Shown one piece after another: positions 35,701 through 48,400 of a stretch of DNA of 64,000 nt. The position numbers and the translations under genes were made by a program. Positions within the stretch are counted from its first letter, which is position 1. Each line of letters starts with the position of its first letter. Under the pieces are notes generated by a model. It did no database searches. It saw only the letters and a program-made list of their open reading frames with translations, and had not been told where the DNA came from. The stretch comes from Sipunculus nudus (Eukaryota; Annelida; Sipuncula; Golfingiida; Sipunculidae): assembly GCA_026874595.1 (NCBI GenBank), contig CM049312.1:28329956-28393955 (forward strand), given 5' to 3'.

Positions 35701-36370
35701 CCTACCGGCCGTAATCCACAAATGCTGCCAACATTGATGATATTTCCTGTAGTCAACAATTAAGATACTATACAAATTAATTTAAGTTAAGAGTAAACAA
35801 TATCAACAAAACTATCCGCTGCCATCTAACAAGTTCATTCAATATATACTTAACAACATGATATCGGCTAGTCGGTGTTGATTAATATTTTATATATTGT
35901 TCGTGCCTCAAAGCAAACCGGGCCATAGTATAACATGCTTTCGCTAGATGTCAATGACAGAGGAAGACAGGCGTACAACTCTACATAAAAATAGACTCTG
36001 CTATGTATTTCCTAGCTTAAATGCCTGTGACAAAAATGGGACGTTACATAATCAAGGAAACAAAAAATGCAATAACAACATTATATTCTTATCCCCATTA
36101 TTCCAAGATATGGGAGTCTGGCGAGTTACCCTGATTACACATGCCTGATATTTATATTTATGACTTTCGTCAAGGTCCTGTTTCCTACTGACCTTTGGTC
36201 TTTATAAGATATGGGGCAGCCTTGTGAGTCAGCATGACTACCCCTCTCACGTTTGTGTTCATTACTTGATCGAAGTCCTCCATAGTGCTGTTCAAGAACC
36301 TTGAACCCACAAGGATCCCGGCATTGTTCACCTGAGGAGAATCCAGATACAATAATCTGGACATTGTTTT

Positions 36371-36417
<47 letters not shown>

Positions 36418-39400
36418 AAATGATATAATATATAATAGAACAAACATTGAAAAAATTTAATTAAGATAATCATATTATGTTTGTAATGATTGTTTGTAAT
36501 TATGTATATCTTTTATGCATTTTGGTATGTACAGCAATATGTGTATAAACATATTATTAATTTAGATACATACACAGAAAAATCAGTGTGTTATACCGAT
36601 GGAGCAATGTTATCAAATTGATATAAAACTGCGTTTCTCTTATTCAAATATTTTGATATTTTTTATTCAAGTCTTGGCTTCAGCAACAAGGGATACAGGA
36701 TCTTTGAAACAAGTGGCCAATTGGTCATGACGCTCAGCCGAATTGGAAATAGAGTTTTTGCATGTATCAATTATTGATGTTAAGATCTGGTGAAAAATAT
36801 TTGTTAATAAACCTTAAACAATGGGGTAAAATTGACTTCCAGAGTGCCCAAAATCATGTATATTTTTGCCTATGAATCTTTGATATTAGAAGATTTTACT
36901 GCTAAGTGAGAAGTGTATATTCGAGCTGCCACGACTTGTGTCACTTTGACTTATAGCTAAGGTACTCAAGTCATGTTGTTTTATATAACCCTTGGAATAT
37001 AGATCACAGTGACCTTATTCTAGATGTTCAAGGAGACCTAACAATGACATCCCTTTTAATTCAGAAAAACATTTCTAAATCCAACATTGAAGATTTCTAC
37101 CCTGTGCAAATTTTTGGGTGCTCAAAATTAGGTTTTCTGCTCCTAGTTCAGAGATAATAGGTCACAGGAATACTTACCTAAGACTTCCTCGGATAAGATT
37201 CCAAGGCTAACGGATACAATTTGTGCCCAGTCTGCCTTTTACGGTGCTAAAATCTTGTTTTTGTACTAAAGCTCACAGAATATAGATCTAGTTTCATGTT
37301 TCCAAGAACATTTACCAAGGACCTCAATGAATGACACATTAGAAGAGGCCAAATAGATATATACTGTGTCCCGTCTGACTCAGGGTGCTCAAAATAATGA
37401 TAACAGCCTAAAGGTTGCAGAATGCAGGTCTGTGTGACCTTATTTCAGGTTCAGAAGATTTGTGTAGGACCTCTCTGGCTGTACAGTTAGAAGTTTCTAT
37501 ATCTAATGGTTACGGTTTGTGCCCTGTTAACGCATGGACTGCTTCATCTAAATGTCTCAAAAATAGAGAAAATCATGAATTAAAGTAACATAAAACTAAA
37601 GGTGGAACCAGTCTTGAGGGAATGACGAAACATTCCATGAACAACGTGCATGGAAAGAATCATGGCAATCAATGCACAAGTACTTCAGGTACTGGGTCTT
37701 CTGTATCAGATTTATCATTATTCTGGGGAACAGAGTGATCGCTATTTCTTTAATTAATTGAGAAAAGAGTGATTTCTATAGCTAAGATTACTTAAAGTCA
37801 GCAAAGGTAAAGGGGGGGGGGGGGGATTGTCAACATATTTGCACATATACACAAGGGTGCCAGAAATGCTGGTAGACTTTATACTTGAGCATGCAGATGT
37901 GTTATGCAAAAATATGGCACCAGACACAAATCCCGGGCTGACTATTGGTTTAAAGCGTACTATTCTTTTTCCTTTTTTTTAAGAATGGAGCTCACAATCT
38001 CAATACATCTATGTGACAGGTTTATATCATATGATATAGGAAGACCTTTTCTTTAGAGATGCTGCCATATATCAGAATAGAAAAGACCCTGATGACAATC
38101 GGGAAAGACGCAGGTCAGCATATGACACAGTCACGCCCTTAGAGTCATGGCTAAACACTCTTTGAAGGTTAAACAAATTAAGGAAAAATGACATTTTCGC
38201 AATAAAAACAAAACCGATGTTCATAATTGTTATAAAGATAATCGAGAAATGCAGACCTTGGTAAGAAAGTACAGTATGGGAGGAAATATACCTTGAAAAG
38301 TTATATTTAAATTTAATATAAGTAATCATTTGTATTTAGCAGGAGGCTAGCAATCTGCATTGAGAAAAAAAGACTCCGCCATGTGTTTGCATTAACTTAT
38401 TCGGCCCGTATTCCAAGGTTCATTCGTGCAGTAGTCAATATTAATATTCCTGGATGACGTTCCTGAATCCGGATCATCATCCGAAAAATGTGTTCATTCT
38501 TTCTGGGCCCATTCTAAAAACTCCCTGTAAATTTTCATGCGATTCCGTTCATAATTGCTTGAGCTATGTTAAACACACACAGCCACAACCACATGTACGC
38601 ATACCCTCTTTGCGCATGCAAAAATAAGAACTCAAAGACAAGTTGAATCTTACTAAAACATCAAGATGACCGAAAGTACTTATTGTCTTTTCAACCATAC
38701 CGGTAACGTCATCTTCTTTCGTGACGTCAGCTGTAGCAACCAAGATCTAGAAAGAAAACCAGGATTTACTGTATATATACAACATAGGGCAACATCTTCC
38801 AAGGGCTCTGCTTGGATTATAATTTGAACAGTCTAACAATTATCGATATTATAGTTCAACAATACGGTTTCACGCAACGTACAAAGAAACAGCACAACCT
38901 TCACGGCTCATTATTGGTATCAAATATCAGATCATATCATGCAACGTCATAGTATACCTGCTGTCGCTTTCATTAATGCACCTTATTTAACGTTTAAATA
39001 TTACAATAATTTCAAATACATTAAAATGTACTTTGAAATAGATTTCCTCTTTTGCCATTTTATCATCGATTTTATCAGGACTCATTGTTTATTACTGTAT
39101 AAATCCGTCCAAATTAACGTAGGCCCTATCCTTTTAATTAATTATTGTTATAAATGGATCAATTGGCTTTTATCGGCTCAGGGTTACATTTGTAGGCCTA
39201 TCAAGAGATACAGCACACGTCTGTATTCACATGTTTTATTCAAACATAACGCCGACCGTCGGTTCCTGATAAGGTGGTGTTAATGACAATTATCGAATGA
39301 ACAGTGACTACAAAGAGACCACGTTGTGAGAGTATATGGCATCAGTAGACATTTATATTCGTCTGGTAAGCTTAACTTGACGTAGGTACGCTGTTCGTAG

Positions 39401-42161
39401 ATCTCTTTTGACAAAGGGCCGAAATGGCGCTTGGATATATAATAAGGTAGCTACGGAAGATATGCTCTTATACGGTTGTGTAAAAACAGAAATAAGGACA
39501 TAGTTTATATTACATAATCTTGAATGTTGTGAGTATATGTATATGTGTGTTTAATTTGACCTTGTTTTTACTCAGTCCATTGTCTTGACATCTCTGGGCC
39601 ACCTTGTTTAGGTTCTCTAGGTTTCGCCCATTCAGCACCAATCGGCTCCCCAACGACGCGAATAAAACCGCTGTTTCCTCACCAATACCAGAACTGGCGC
39701 CTGTATACATATGAAAACGCATAACAATACACAGGGGCTATTCTGAATGCCCAAATTTCAAGTTAATAATGTTATTTATGTTAAGGTTATTTCATGACAG
39801 TTGTTTCAGTATTTTTCTTTATATAATTTATAGAATTTTATTAAGGAACCCCCAGACCCTCCACATGTACGTGTCAGTGTTTCAGGAGCATAAGTTAATG
39901 TAATTGAAATAAAACTGAGAAACTGTGTACGCTTCCTCTGAGAAAGTTCTGAAACCTTTAAACTGTTAGAACGTTGTCTGTAGTACGTATTATATGATTG
40001 ATCCGTCTCTTGTATATACCAACGACCTACAAAATGCATTGCAATGTTAGTAAATTTTCTGTAAATGCTGAAGGGTCCAAGACAAATTTACAATATGCTC
40101 TTTAGTCTTCAAAACAACAATTACATTAAACCTTAGCAACCTTAATTTAAGGAACACAGTAAAAAAATTGGTACAGGATGGGTTCGTACCGTGACCAAGG
40201 GTTCAGGCTAATTCGGCTTCATAAGCTCGACGTTTAAAACAAAATTCTACACACTCCATCGTGATTTCATCATGGGCGCCAAGGGCTGCATGGTGCACTC
40301 AAATCAGGGGTACTTTAACGGCGCCACCATCAACTCACCCTCTTATTGACGGGGGGGGGGGATGGCGCTTCCAGATCCGTCAAACAACCAACACTTGACG
40401 TCGTTTCCGTTTAACTGGTCCGGATCTACGCAAGTCTCACGCACTCCTGCTGAAGAGCAACCGGAACTACGTAACACCTTGGTTGCATTGCCATTAACTA
40501 ACCCTTCACAAAATTAATGGTTAAAGGCTACTGCTCTCTTCCAGAGCAATCTATCCGAATGACTGACCCTGTTTATCCTAATGCGTATCAATGGAACCGA
40601 CGGTTTCCGACTCGGTTTCCGTAGCAACCGTTGACATCGACTCGGGCTTACGCTTCGGTTTAGCCCCTGGACTACTATTTGGTTTTGCCCGACGCTGTCA
40701 ACAGCTGAGTCCAACGCTTGTCGGGTGGACCTTGGGCCAAACCTGGCACTGGTCTGTTTACGTTCACACGCCTTTTGCCGGAAACCGTTACATATAAAGC
40801 AACGTAAATCTCCCGATGACTTAACTGACTGTTCACGTGATCCGCGATCTACATCACGTTTCTCTCTCGGCTGAGTTACTTGCTGCCCTTGCCCTTTGGC
40901 GTTTACGTTACCGCTCTGCTGCTCCACGCTTCCGTTGTATCCCTCTTCGTGTAGCCCTCTCGTCGTGCTCGGCACTTTCGCGCATCTTTGCTTTTAAAGC
41001 TTCTACACGTTTGTATAGAATGCTCTTGTAAAGCATCGTCCGCGTACCATAACGCTAGGCCACATTCGATAATGGACTTCAAAGACTCCATGGAAAGACT
41101 TAACTAAATGACTATACAAGTGAACCGCGTAACCTACACAAAAGTCCGTAAACGCGAAAAGTAAACGCTGACAAAGTGAACCGGTAGTATCCCTACAATC
41201 ACATGCGGGTTCTACCGATTATCAAAAGAAGCACGAACGGATGGATGAACATCAAGTATGTGATATTAAAGTCAGTGTGAATTGACCAAACGGAAACACT
41301 TACCCGTCGTGTGTCCTTCACTCAGCAAATAACTATACACCAAGGCCATTGGACTCAATATATGGCAGGGCATAATAATATTGAGTTTGATTGAATTTGG
41401 TTACGTATTACCATGTGGCTGTGTAATTATTAAGTATAAAACAGTAGTTTACCATATCAAAGTATTCACCTGCATAAACTCTATGTGTGGTATGTATGTA
41501 TTAAGTCTTAGCAGTTTCAAATAGTTCAAGACATTAAACAGTCAAGAGAAGTTTTATCGATAATCAGAATGAAAATTTCACCAAATACTCAGGAAATAAA
41601 TTTCCTGAAAGGATGTTAGCTCCCGAATGGCTAAATCAATTCTCGAAGCACGCTTTATATGTGGCGAGAAACTAAACAGGTGCTCATCCCATGAAGTCTA
41701 CAACAAACCATCGTAACTATAGAGACCGCATAACAGAGAAGGTTCTTACGAAATTAAAATGTACTGAAATCAACATCAAACGAGACACGTCTTCCCTCCA
41801 ACGTCTGATACTCCATATTAATGTACAAAAACTCATCAAACAATCATCTGGCTATACTCCCTTCTTGACCATGGAAAACAATAACTAAGTCACAGTCCTC
41901 TGGTGACAATACTAATGATTACCAACAAACTTCACTTAAAACATGCGTGAGGGATACCGGTAAAAGGGGACAAAGGGAACAAGCCTGGCCTAGGGTATTC
42001 AGCAAAGTTTTCGACTCTAGATATGGATCTTAGAGCATCAAGTTGTTATACGTAACGTAAACAACTTGATAACTTATACATATCGAGTACTAATTAATGT
42101 GGTGGTCCGTTATACTTGACTTACCAGTAATCAGCACGACTTTGTTTTTCAGCGAATCCAT
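31062..42161 (-). CDS. Classical short-chain dehydrogenase/reductase (gene 2), 9 exons, 267 aa
   Basis: Minus-strand exons in order: 42125-42161, 39561-39700, 38654-38746, 36193-36331, 35706-35746, 33688-33757, 32549-32585, 32227-32290, 31062-31244. All splice sites are GT/AG, phases match gene 1 exon for exon, and the frame is open to TAA. Motifs: TGASSGIG (12-19), LNGRN with Arg38 (suggests NADP(H)), NNAG (92-95), NVRG with Asn117, NVGS with Ser144, Y-T-M-S-K with Tyr157 and Lys161, SPGMIKTD, and PVDGGR near the C terminus. Exon 8 is one codon shorter and exon 9 one codon longer than in gene 1. It is presumably a soluble NADP(H)-dependent oxidoreductase; the substrate is unknown. Promoter and intron 1 match gene 0. 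Confidence 0.93.
31898..32200 (+). mobile_element. tRNA-derived SINE in gene 2 intron 8
   Basis: The head resembles a tRNA, with A box GGTGTAATGGTTA near 31908-31920 and B box GAGTTCGAATC at 31951-31961. A roughly 200-bp body follows, with GGGTACC, GGACTAGCGTCCC and GGGATAAGCTCCGGC, then a poly-T tail near 32190-32199. Flanking ATAAAA on both sides could be a short target duplication. It lies antisense to gene 2, and its tail ends about 26 bp from the exon 8 donor. The equivalent intron of pseudogene 4 lacks it. Central blocks look like those of invertebrate SINE superfamilies, but I do not assign a name. Confidence 0.8.
32703..32740. repeat. (TA)n microsatellite
   Basis: TA dinucleotide run in intron 6 of gene 2. 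Confidence 0.9.
33330..34120. repeat. Direct repeat pair flanking gene 2 exon 6
   Basis: A segment near 33400-33560 (GACTTGCCGCCAGATGACC, TTGTTGAATGCGTTTGG) recurs diverged at 34030-34110 (GGCTTGCCACCAAATATA, TTGTTGAATGTATTTGG). Exon 6 (33688-33757) lies between the two. The copies are probably members of an unclassified repeat family. Confidence 0.4.
34690..35585. repeat. ~30-bp minisatellite, about 30 copies (gene 2 intron 5)
   Basis: Units resemble AATAATGAACGGGTAGGAT followed by AAGCTTGTTAA, with period 29-31 bp. Units at the 35.4-35.58 kb end are the most uniform, so expansion is likely recent there. The array lies about 120 bp from the exon 5 donor. There are no spacers, so it is not a CRISPR array. 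Confidence 0.95.
36374..36415. repeat. (TA)n microsatellite
   Basis: TA dinucleotide run about 45 bp upstream of the gene 2 exon 4 acceptor, in intron 3. Confidence 0.9.
37000..37810 (-). repeat. Dispersed repeat, reverse copy (gene 2 intron 3)
   Basis: Contains GTGACCTTATTTCAGGTTC, GTTAGAAGTTTCTATATC and TTTGTGCCCTGTTAAC (37516-37531), then GGAACCAGTC, AATCATGGCAATCAATGCA and TTATTCTGGGG. The copy at 26.7-27.9 kb and the satellite monomer carry related blocks. It ends near 37775-37808 with a worn AGCTAAGATTACTTAAAGTCA terminus, followed by a poly-G run. Left limit uncertain. Confidence 0.55.
40514..41100 (-). pseudogene. Retrotransposon gag relic in gene 2 intron 1
   Basis: The minus strand shows fragments in different frames: an N-terminal piece (40903-41091), a charged, coiled-coil-like piece (VEALKAKMRESAEHDERA) and a C-terminal piece (40514-40975) with a Cys cluster (RCFICNGF...KAC) like a damaged zinc knuckle. 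The order and composition suggest an LTR-type Gag broken by frameshifts. No RT or LTR pair is visible, and gene 0 intron 1 lacks this insertion. Confidence 0.45.
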
Positions 42162-42240
42162 CTTTATTCTAGCCAGGCTTTCCTGTAAGGTCATAAGGTC
42201 GTGGTCAGTGACTGTGTATGTTTACGAGCAAACCTTGTCG

Positions 42241-42266
42241 GGCTCCTCCGCTAAGTTATCAGATAG
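42241..42266 (-). promoter_or_regulatory. Conserved 5'-flank block of gene 2 (putative promoter element)
   Basis: Counterpart of 971-996 (GGCTCCTCCGCTA, GTTATCAGATAG), about 80 bp upstream of the gene 2 ATG. Conservation extends patchily to about 42360 but is highest here. Confidence 0.45.
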
Positions 42267-42380
42267 AAATAAAACGCGATGCGGCCGGGATGAAGTTCAC
42301 TTATAATTGAGTACTTGGCGTGCTCTTGATCAGTTACACGAGATGCAGTAACACGGTTTGGCGATCACAGGGGCCTCTTA

Positions 42381-45277
42381 AATTCTATGCATGTCACAAA
42401 TACAAGAGGCCAAAGCGAGGCTAGTACGAATAACAATTACGTGCTCACTTCTTACAACAGAAACACATCTGCTGATTCAGGTTATGTCATAGCATTTTCT
42501 CTTTCCTAATGTCACTCATTTACAAATAGCACATCAGATTGAAGTTTATATTTCTTTCCAAGTGGCCCAGGAAGAGAGAAACAGTGAAGAGTACTCAAGC
42601 ATGCATCTAGTTATATGTTAGTTATATTTTTTCATGGAATAGGGTAAATGAACAGCAATTTCAGAACAATTGTTTTTACTTATCTGTATAAGTTTGCTTT
42701 GGTACATATTATAATATTATTTTTACATAGTCCATGCCCTCATTTGATTTTGCCTGACCTTTGCTTTCTACGTGTAAAAGATATTGATTATTAGATTGAT
42801 AGGTAGATTTTAGTACTCCGTAAAGTTTCACAACGTTTGTTCCCACACGGATCTAATGAATTGTACTTTATCAAAAATATAAAAATAAGGTTACCAAAAA
42901 AGAAAAATAAACTTGATTGTGACACTAAACTCAGATTTATACACAGTTTTTACTAGCCAGCCATCGGTCCCCTGATTGGTTTATAAAGAACAGTTTAATT
43001 GATGTCTCAACTGAGTGAAGGGGTTAACATTTTATATTATTAAAGCCTGATGTCTGAATTTAATCTTAGTTAGCTGTTACTTGAGTTCCTCTGGGATGAC
43101 ATACAGCGATAACTTTATGGCCCTTAGATTACATTGATGCAACGAAATAAAAAGCCTTCCAGATATATACCCACATGACCAGCTTAGACTCATTGCAAAT
43201 TAAAGAAAATTGAGCTCATGTAAACCATATGTTACAATTTTTCCTTGTTTTTAATGCAAGGTATTTATATCATACTGTTGTAGGACACACCATCAATATA
43301 TTGTAACCTTTCATTCGCAATAAATGTATAGTTTTATTATAAAATACTTCACTTTTTATATTCGATATATAAAGAAATTTGAAGGAACTAACTGGAGTTA
43401 AAAGTGTGGAGCTGGTAAAGCGTTGAACAATAATTAAAGGGATATATTATTCCATAATTCTTACCTTACTTATTTTATCTCAAATTATGTAAATCTTGAT
43501 GGGGGAAAAGGTGTCATACAATAAAATTCTATTTCTATCTATGTACTAACTTATCCTTGCCATGCCCAGAAACTCATAATATCACTCATAATATATGAGT
43601 AGGGACCTTTTTAAATGACCTGTGACATGGTGCTTCCACTTGAAAGCTATGTGTTGGTTATACCACTGTAAAAGTACTGTGCATTTTCTGTGTTATGATT
43701 GGTCACATATACAGCATACCTACATCTATATTTTAGGAAGGCTTGTGTAAAGAATAATATTCATCATTTCATTTCAGAACACTTTTAACCATCAAAGAAG
43801 GAGACATGTTTCACCTTTAATTTATTAGTCTTTATTAAGTCAATGAATATTTAATGGCAAGATCCTCTTGCTTACATGCCCCAGAATTTTGGTGTGTGTG
43901 TCACCCTGTGCCTTCCCTTATAACAAGAAATTTACAATTATTTACACAGCCAGAGGGACCACAGACCACCTTAATCTTTGATGTCTGGAATGTGTATCAG
44001 TCAGCACCAGTATCCCAACACTAACACTTGGTATATCAAATTCTCGATATGTTAATTGACAAGGGGCAATTCATGGCATCCTGTGATTAAGTTTACATTC
44101 GAAATAGAGCCAACCTCAGAGCCAACTCAATTCTTTAGAGCAGGAATGTGACATCAAGGGTCTTTAGCATTAATATGGTAAGAGTCACTGAAAATTACCT
44201 TCTTAACGAGTTTGGTACATTTTATGCTCATAGCAGAAATTTCCTCTGGACTTATACTTCTTTCCAGATGCTTTTATCAAAATGTCAATGTAAGCATCCA
44301 CAAATTTGACATGGATTTTATGGAACAACTGATAGGTAGGGATTGCTTAAAGAGCCTTGGTGTGTGAGTACGTGCTCAATGTTATTCCCTCCTAGCCTCA
44401 CTTTCGCTAGCTGAATTATTAGTCATGAGGAAAATTCGTTACAGTGTGAAATAAAAGATATATAACCTGACATTGTTGAAAAAAATCCGCAGCTGTTCAA
44501 GAACAGGTATAACTTCATATGATTATCGTATAGCCCTAGGCCAGATAGTATTTCATTAACTCCTTGACATGATTCGGCTGCAGTTTCCCGGTTAGTCCAG
44601 GTTTTTCATACGATCTAGTTTACTTGGTAGGAGAGTCAAATCATATAAAACCACTGGGACAGAAACTTTTTATGCCACGATAGATATATGACAATTTAAT
44701 AATAAACGTAATAACAGGACTACTATTAACGGTAAAGATCAATACATGTATCTGACAAAATGTAAAGAATTGTCAGTGCAACTCGTGTTTGGCAGAGAAA
44801 CAAGCAATCATAAGCTCAAAACAAAAGAACCCATTGAACAAACGTTCCGAAATTGTTTCCACCTGCCGTCATGGTCAAAGAGTATTCAACCGTGCTAATA
44901 AGAAATGATATAAACCAATATTTCAATTAGTTGAACTTTTATCACCTGATGAGCCGATGAGGTGAACCGATGGTAGTGATACAGATCTATCACTTAGCAT
45001 AGCATGCTCTGTTGCTAAACATACCCGCAGATAATTTCTACACACACACACGCACACACATATATATATATATATTAAATCAAAGAATAAATAAAAGGAT
45101 TTTTTCTTTTTTAATTTAATTAAAGGGGTATGAGGGAGGGTATAGAGAGTATTTGTTTTAATATGCAATGTAACGAGGTCATTTTGAGGTACCATTCAGA
45201 AAATAAAATGAGGACTTTCTGCTTCACAACTACTTTTCCCTTGTGTTTATTTAAGGCAGTGGTAAAATTAGGCGAGG

Positions 45278-45282
<5 letters not shown>
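42381..45282. other. Gene-free interval upstream of gene 2
   Basis: About 2.9 kb of AT-rich sequence with no exon, tandem array or recognisable element that I can support, apart from short (CA)n and (TA)n runs near 45042-45073. Confidence 0.5.

Positions 45283-45338
<56 letters not shown>
45282..45338. repeat. Compound (TC)n(TA)n microsatellite
   Basis: About 14 TC units followed directly by about 14 AT units. Confidence 0.9.
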
Positions 45339-45340
<2 letters not shown>

Positions 45341-45442
45341 GAAATGGTACACACCGAAAAATGGGATTGTCGGTGGGAAGGAAACCCCGATCTTTAAATT
45401 TCTGGTCGGGTGCCTTAAGCCCTTGGTTTCACCAGATTCCCT

Positions 45443-48400
45443 TCTCCTCAGTGTATTTGTACACTTTTAAAGGAAGCAGCAAATTGACGTCACAGTAGTG
45501 ACGGATTGACTGCAATAGAAGTAGTACCGACATGGCATGCATACAGGTTTCAGCGTTAGTGAAATGTCTCATGGATGTCTCATGGATGTATAGTCCAGGA
45601 TGTCCTTGTAAAATGTATTTCATAGAAATATATTTACATGCAGTGTTCGGCTCAATATTGTTTCGTTCTTTATAAATGATATTTCCTATTTTTATCAATT
45701 GCCTTTACATAATAATAGTAATAGTTAGACTCATTTGTATTATTATAATAATTTATCATTATTAAGATCATTAAAAAACAAATGTCATAACTTTTGAATC
45801 GCAAAGCGTGCACTGCCCCCCCCCCCCCTTTCCATCATACCCAAAACCGCTCACCCAAACCCCGCTTCCCCGTCCCCGGGCTCGCAACTGAGCGATCAGG
45901 AAACCTTGGTACCTGTAACCCGGGACTAATCTTGTGATCAAGTTTCATTTTTCAGAAATCCGGCATATTGGAGATCTAGCGCAAGTGATTGAGAGAAGAA
46001 AGTGATTTTTTTTTCTACTCCGGGGACGTAAGAAGTTATACCATCATTTGTTTTAACAAATATTTATTGTGAAACTCGCCAACCCCTAAAAGCCTCCCAT
46101 TCCTACGGGGAGAGGCGTAAAAATACGACTGTAGAAACAGAAGAACACGCCATTTCTTACAGCATTAACTCTCACCCCTTTTTTGCACCAAGATCTGGAA
46201 GGAAAGAAAGAACGCCTGAAATGAAGTTTCAAATAATCTGTAGCTAGAAAAAACAAGGTACCCATGAGTCACTCTGCATGCTCACCTGAATTTGACCTTG
46301 TAAGTTAAAATCTAAAGTATTATCATTCGGAGATAAAATTTGAGATGAAGAGGTAATATGGGCCATGGTTGGTTGATATGGTTGAAGAAATTGTTGCATA
46401 TTATATTTTGTGACCTGGTCAAGTGTTTCTTTATATTGCAACCGAGGCGTGTAAGCAGTTTGTGAACATAAGATCTATACTATTACCATAACTATTGGTC
46501 GGCTTTTTGATAAGCTGTTGACAGTTAAGCAGTTTAAACATTTGTTCAATTCAATCCTATATTTTTGTCAACTAATATAAATGAAAACAGTAGCAATATC
46601 GTCCGTAGGGGGAAATGACGTGAGGGGGTGTGGAGGTTGGGATGGTGGAGGTGATTGGAGATACATCCCTGTGTATTACATACATGATATGGAACAGGAA
46701 AGATTGTTGATTCACGATTACTGAATATTTTAAAATTGATAGACAGATCGGTAGACAAAAATAACTGCAGCATGATCACTTTACCAAAATGGGAGACAGA
46801 GTGTTTGAATTATATCTTATTTTTTTATTATACTAATGTACTTATAGGAAAATTTGTGTTAAGTGAGCAAATATCTCTCCTGATTTTTACAAAGTGTTTT
46901 ATGTTTGGGCCCGTAATATATATTTTGGTAGTTCTGAACTTATGTTGGCTCGTATATTGAAAACATATAAGAAAATATTGATGAAACACAAAAAGAAAAA
47001 CAGAGACTTGGTTTTGATCGTAGGCATTCCTGAAGTGTGATAATAGGTTTCATTGGAATACTTAAACACAACTAACCGGTTTTGTAGGACTTTTTTTAGG
47101 AAATTTAACAGAATGCAGATTGGTAGATCTAACGGTTTTAAAACGTGCCTGTCCAGCGGACGGTCGGACCATTTACCATAACTACTGTTTTGATAATTTG
47201 TAAAACTGGTGCGTACAATATGGAATATACGGCGGATGTTATTCAAAATAAGTTGCAGAACATATGTTAATATACTGATCCAACAATCAGAGTGGCACAA
47301 TTGGAACCAAAGGTAAATATTTAAATTTGTGTTAAAAGTGGGGAAATATATTCCCATTCCCTTGTTTTGACATGCTTTTTTGAAAGGCATGGCACTATGT
47401 CATCTTAATAGACTCTCATCTACTAGGGGCCTAAATCACGGGCCGCATTTATTGGGAAGCACAGGTTGATTGTATAAGACATAAGATGTAAGAGGGGAAC
47501 GCTAAATTAAGGCCTGTGAAAGCGTAGACATCAGCATGGAGGTATAAAGGGATATGTAGAGGTCAACTGGATAAACAAGGAGGGTTAAGTGTCGCGGCAG
47601 TTTGCTGTACAACGATTTGAAAAGGGAATAAAACTGATACAGGACCCCGAGAGGAAAATGACCAAGAAGCGCACTAAGAACTTATTAATGTAGATCTTCT
47701 CACGTTACGACTGGTTGCAATAGTGTATAATTGGCATTTGTTCCCCAATACGAGCACCAACATTAAAACTGATATTTTCTTTTTATTCCTTTACACCCAA
47801 CTCCTATTCTCATACTTTTGATAGTATTTACGTTACCCTAACAGACTGAAAACTATAGGCCAAATGACGAAAATATAACCCTCAGGCTCTGGTTACAAAT
47901 TCTTCTTTGCTGGTAGGCCTAGCTAATCATGATTATCATGATGTGTACAGTTAGAAGCTATTTCAAACAACCATTTACCTATGTCACAAATGTTTAACAA
48001 TCATGACGTATATTTTCAAATAACACAGAATTGACTGCATGTTTTATCTTTTAGTACATGCATATAAATGAGTGTCATGATTTTATGATGCTCATGATAA
48101 GTCCATGCAACTCAAGGCAAATATATTATTTGATCAGATGCATATAGATCATTTCAGTACCTAGGATTCAAGATAAGCAAAAGCACAAAATCATTCTGCT
48201 CAGGGTGGTGATGGTCAATACTTTTGCATAAAACAAAACACAGGTTCTCTCCGATATTGCATTAACAACTTCGACAGAGAAAATAATCCTCGGTAAGGGT
48301 GATTCTGTAACGTATCTCATATATTTGTACAAGAAACAGTATAGGCAAATTAATATTGACCTTCAGGCGAACGACAAAATAAACCCACGAGCACTTGACC

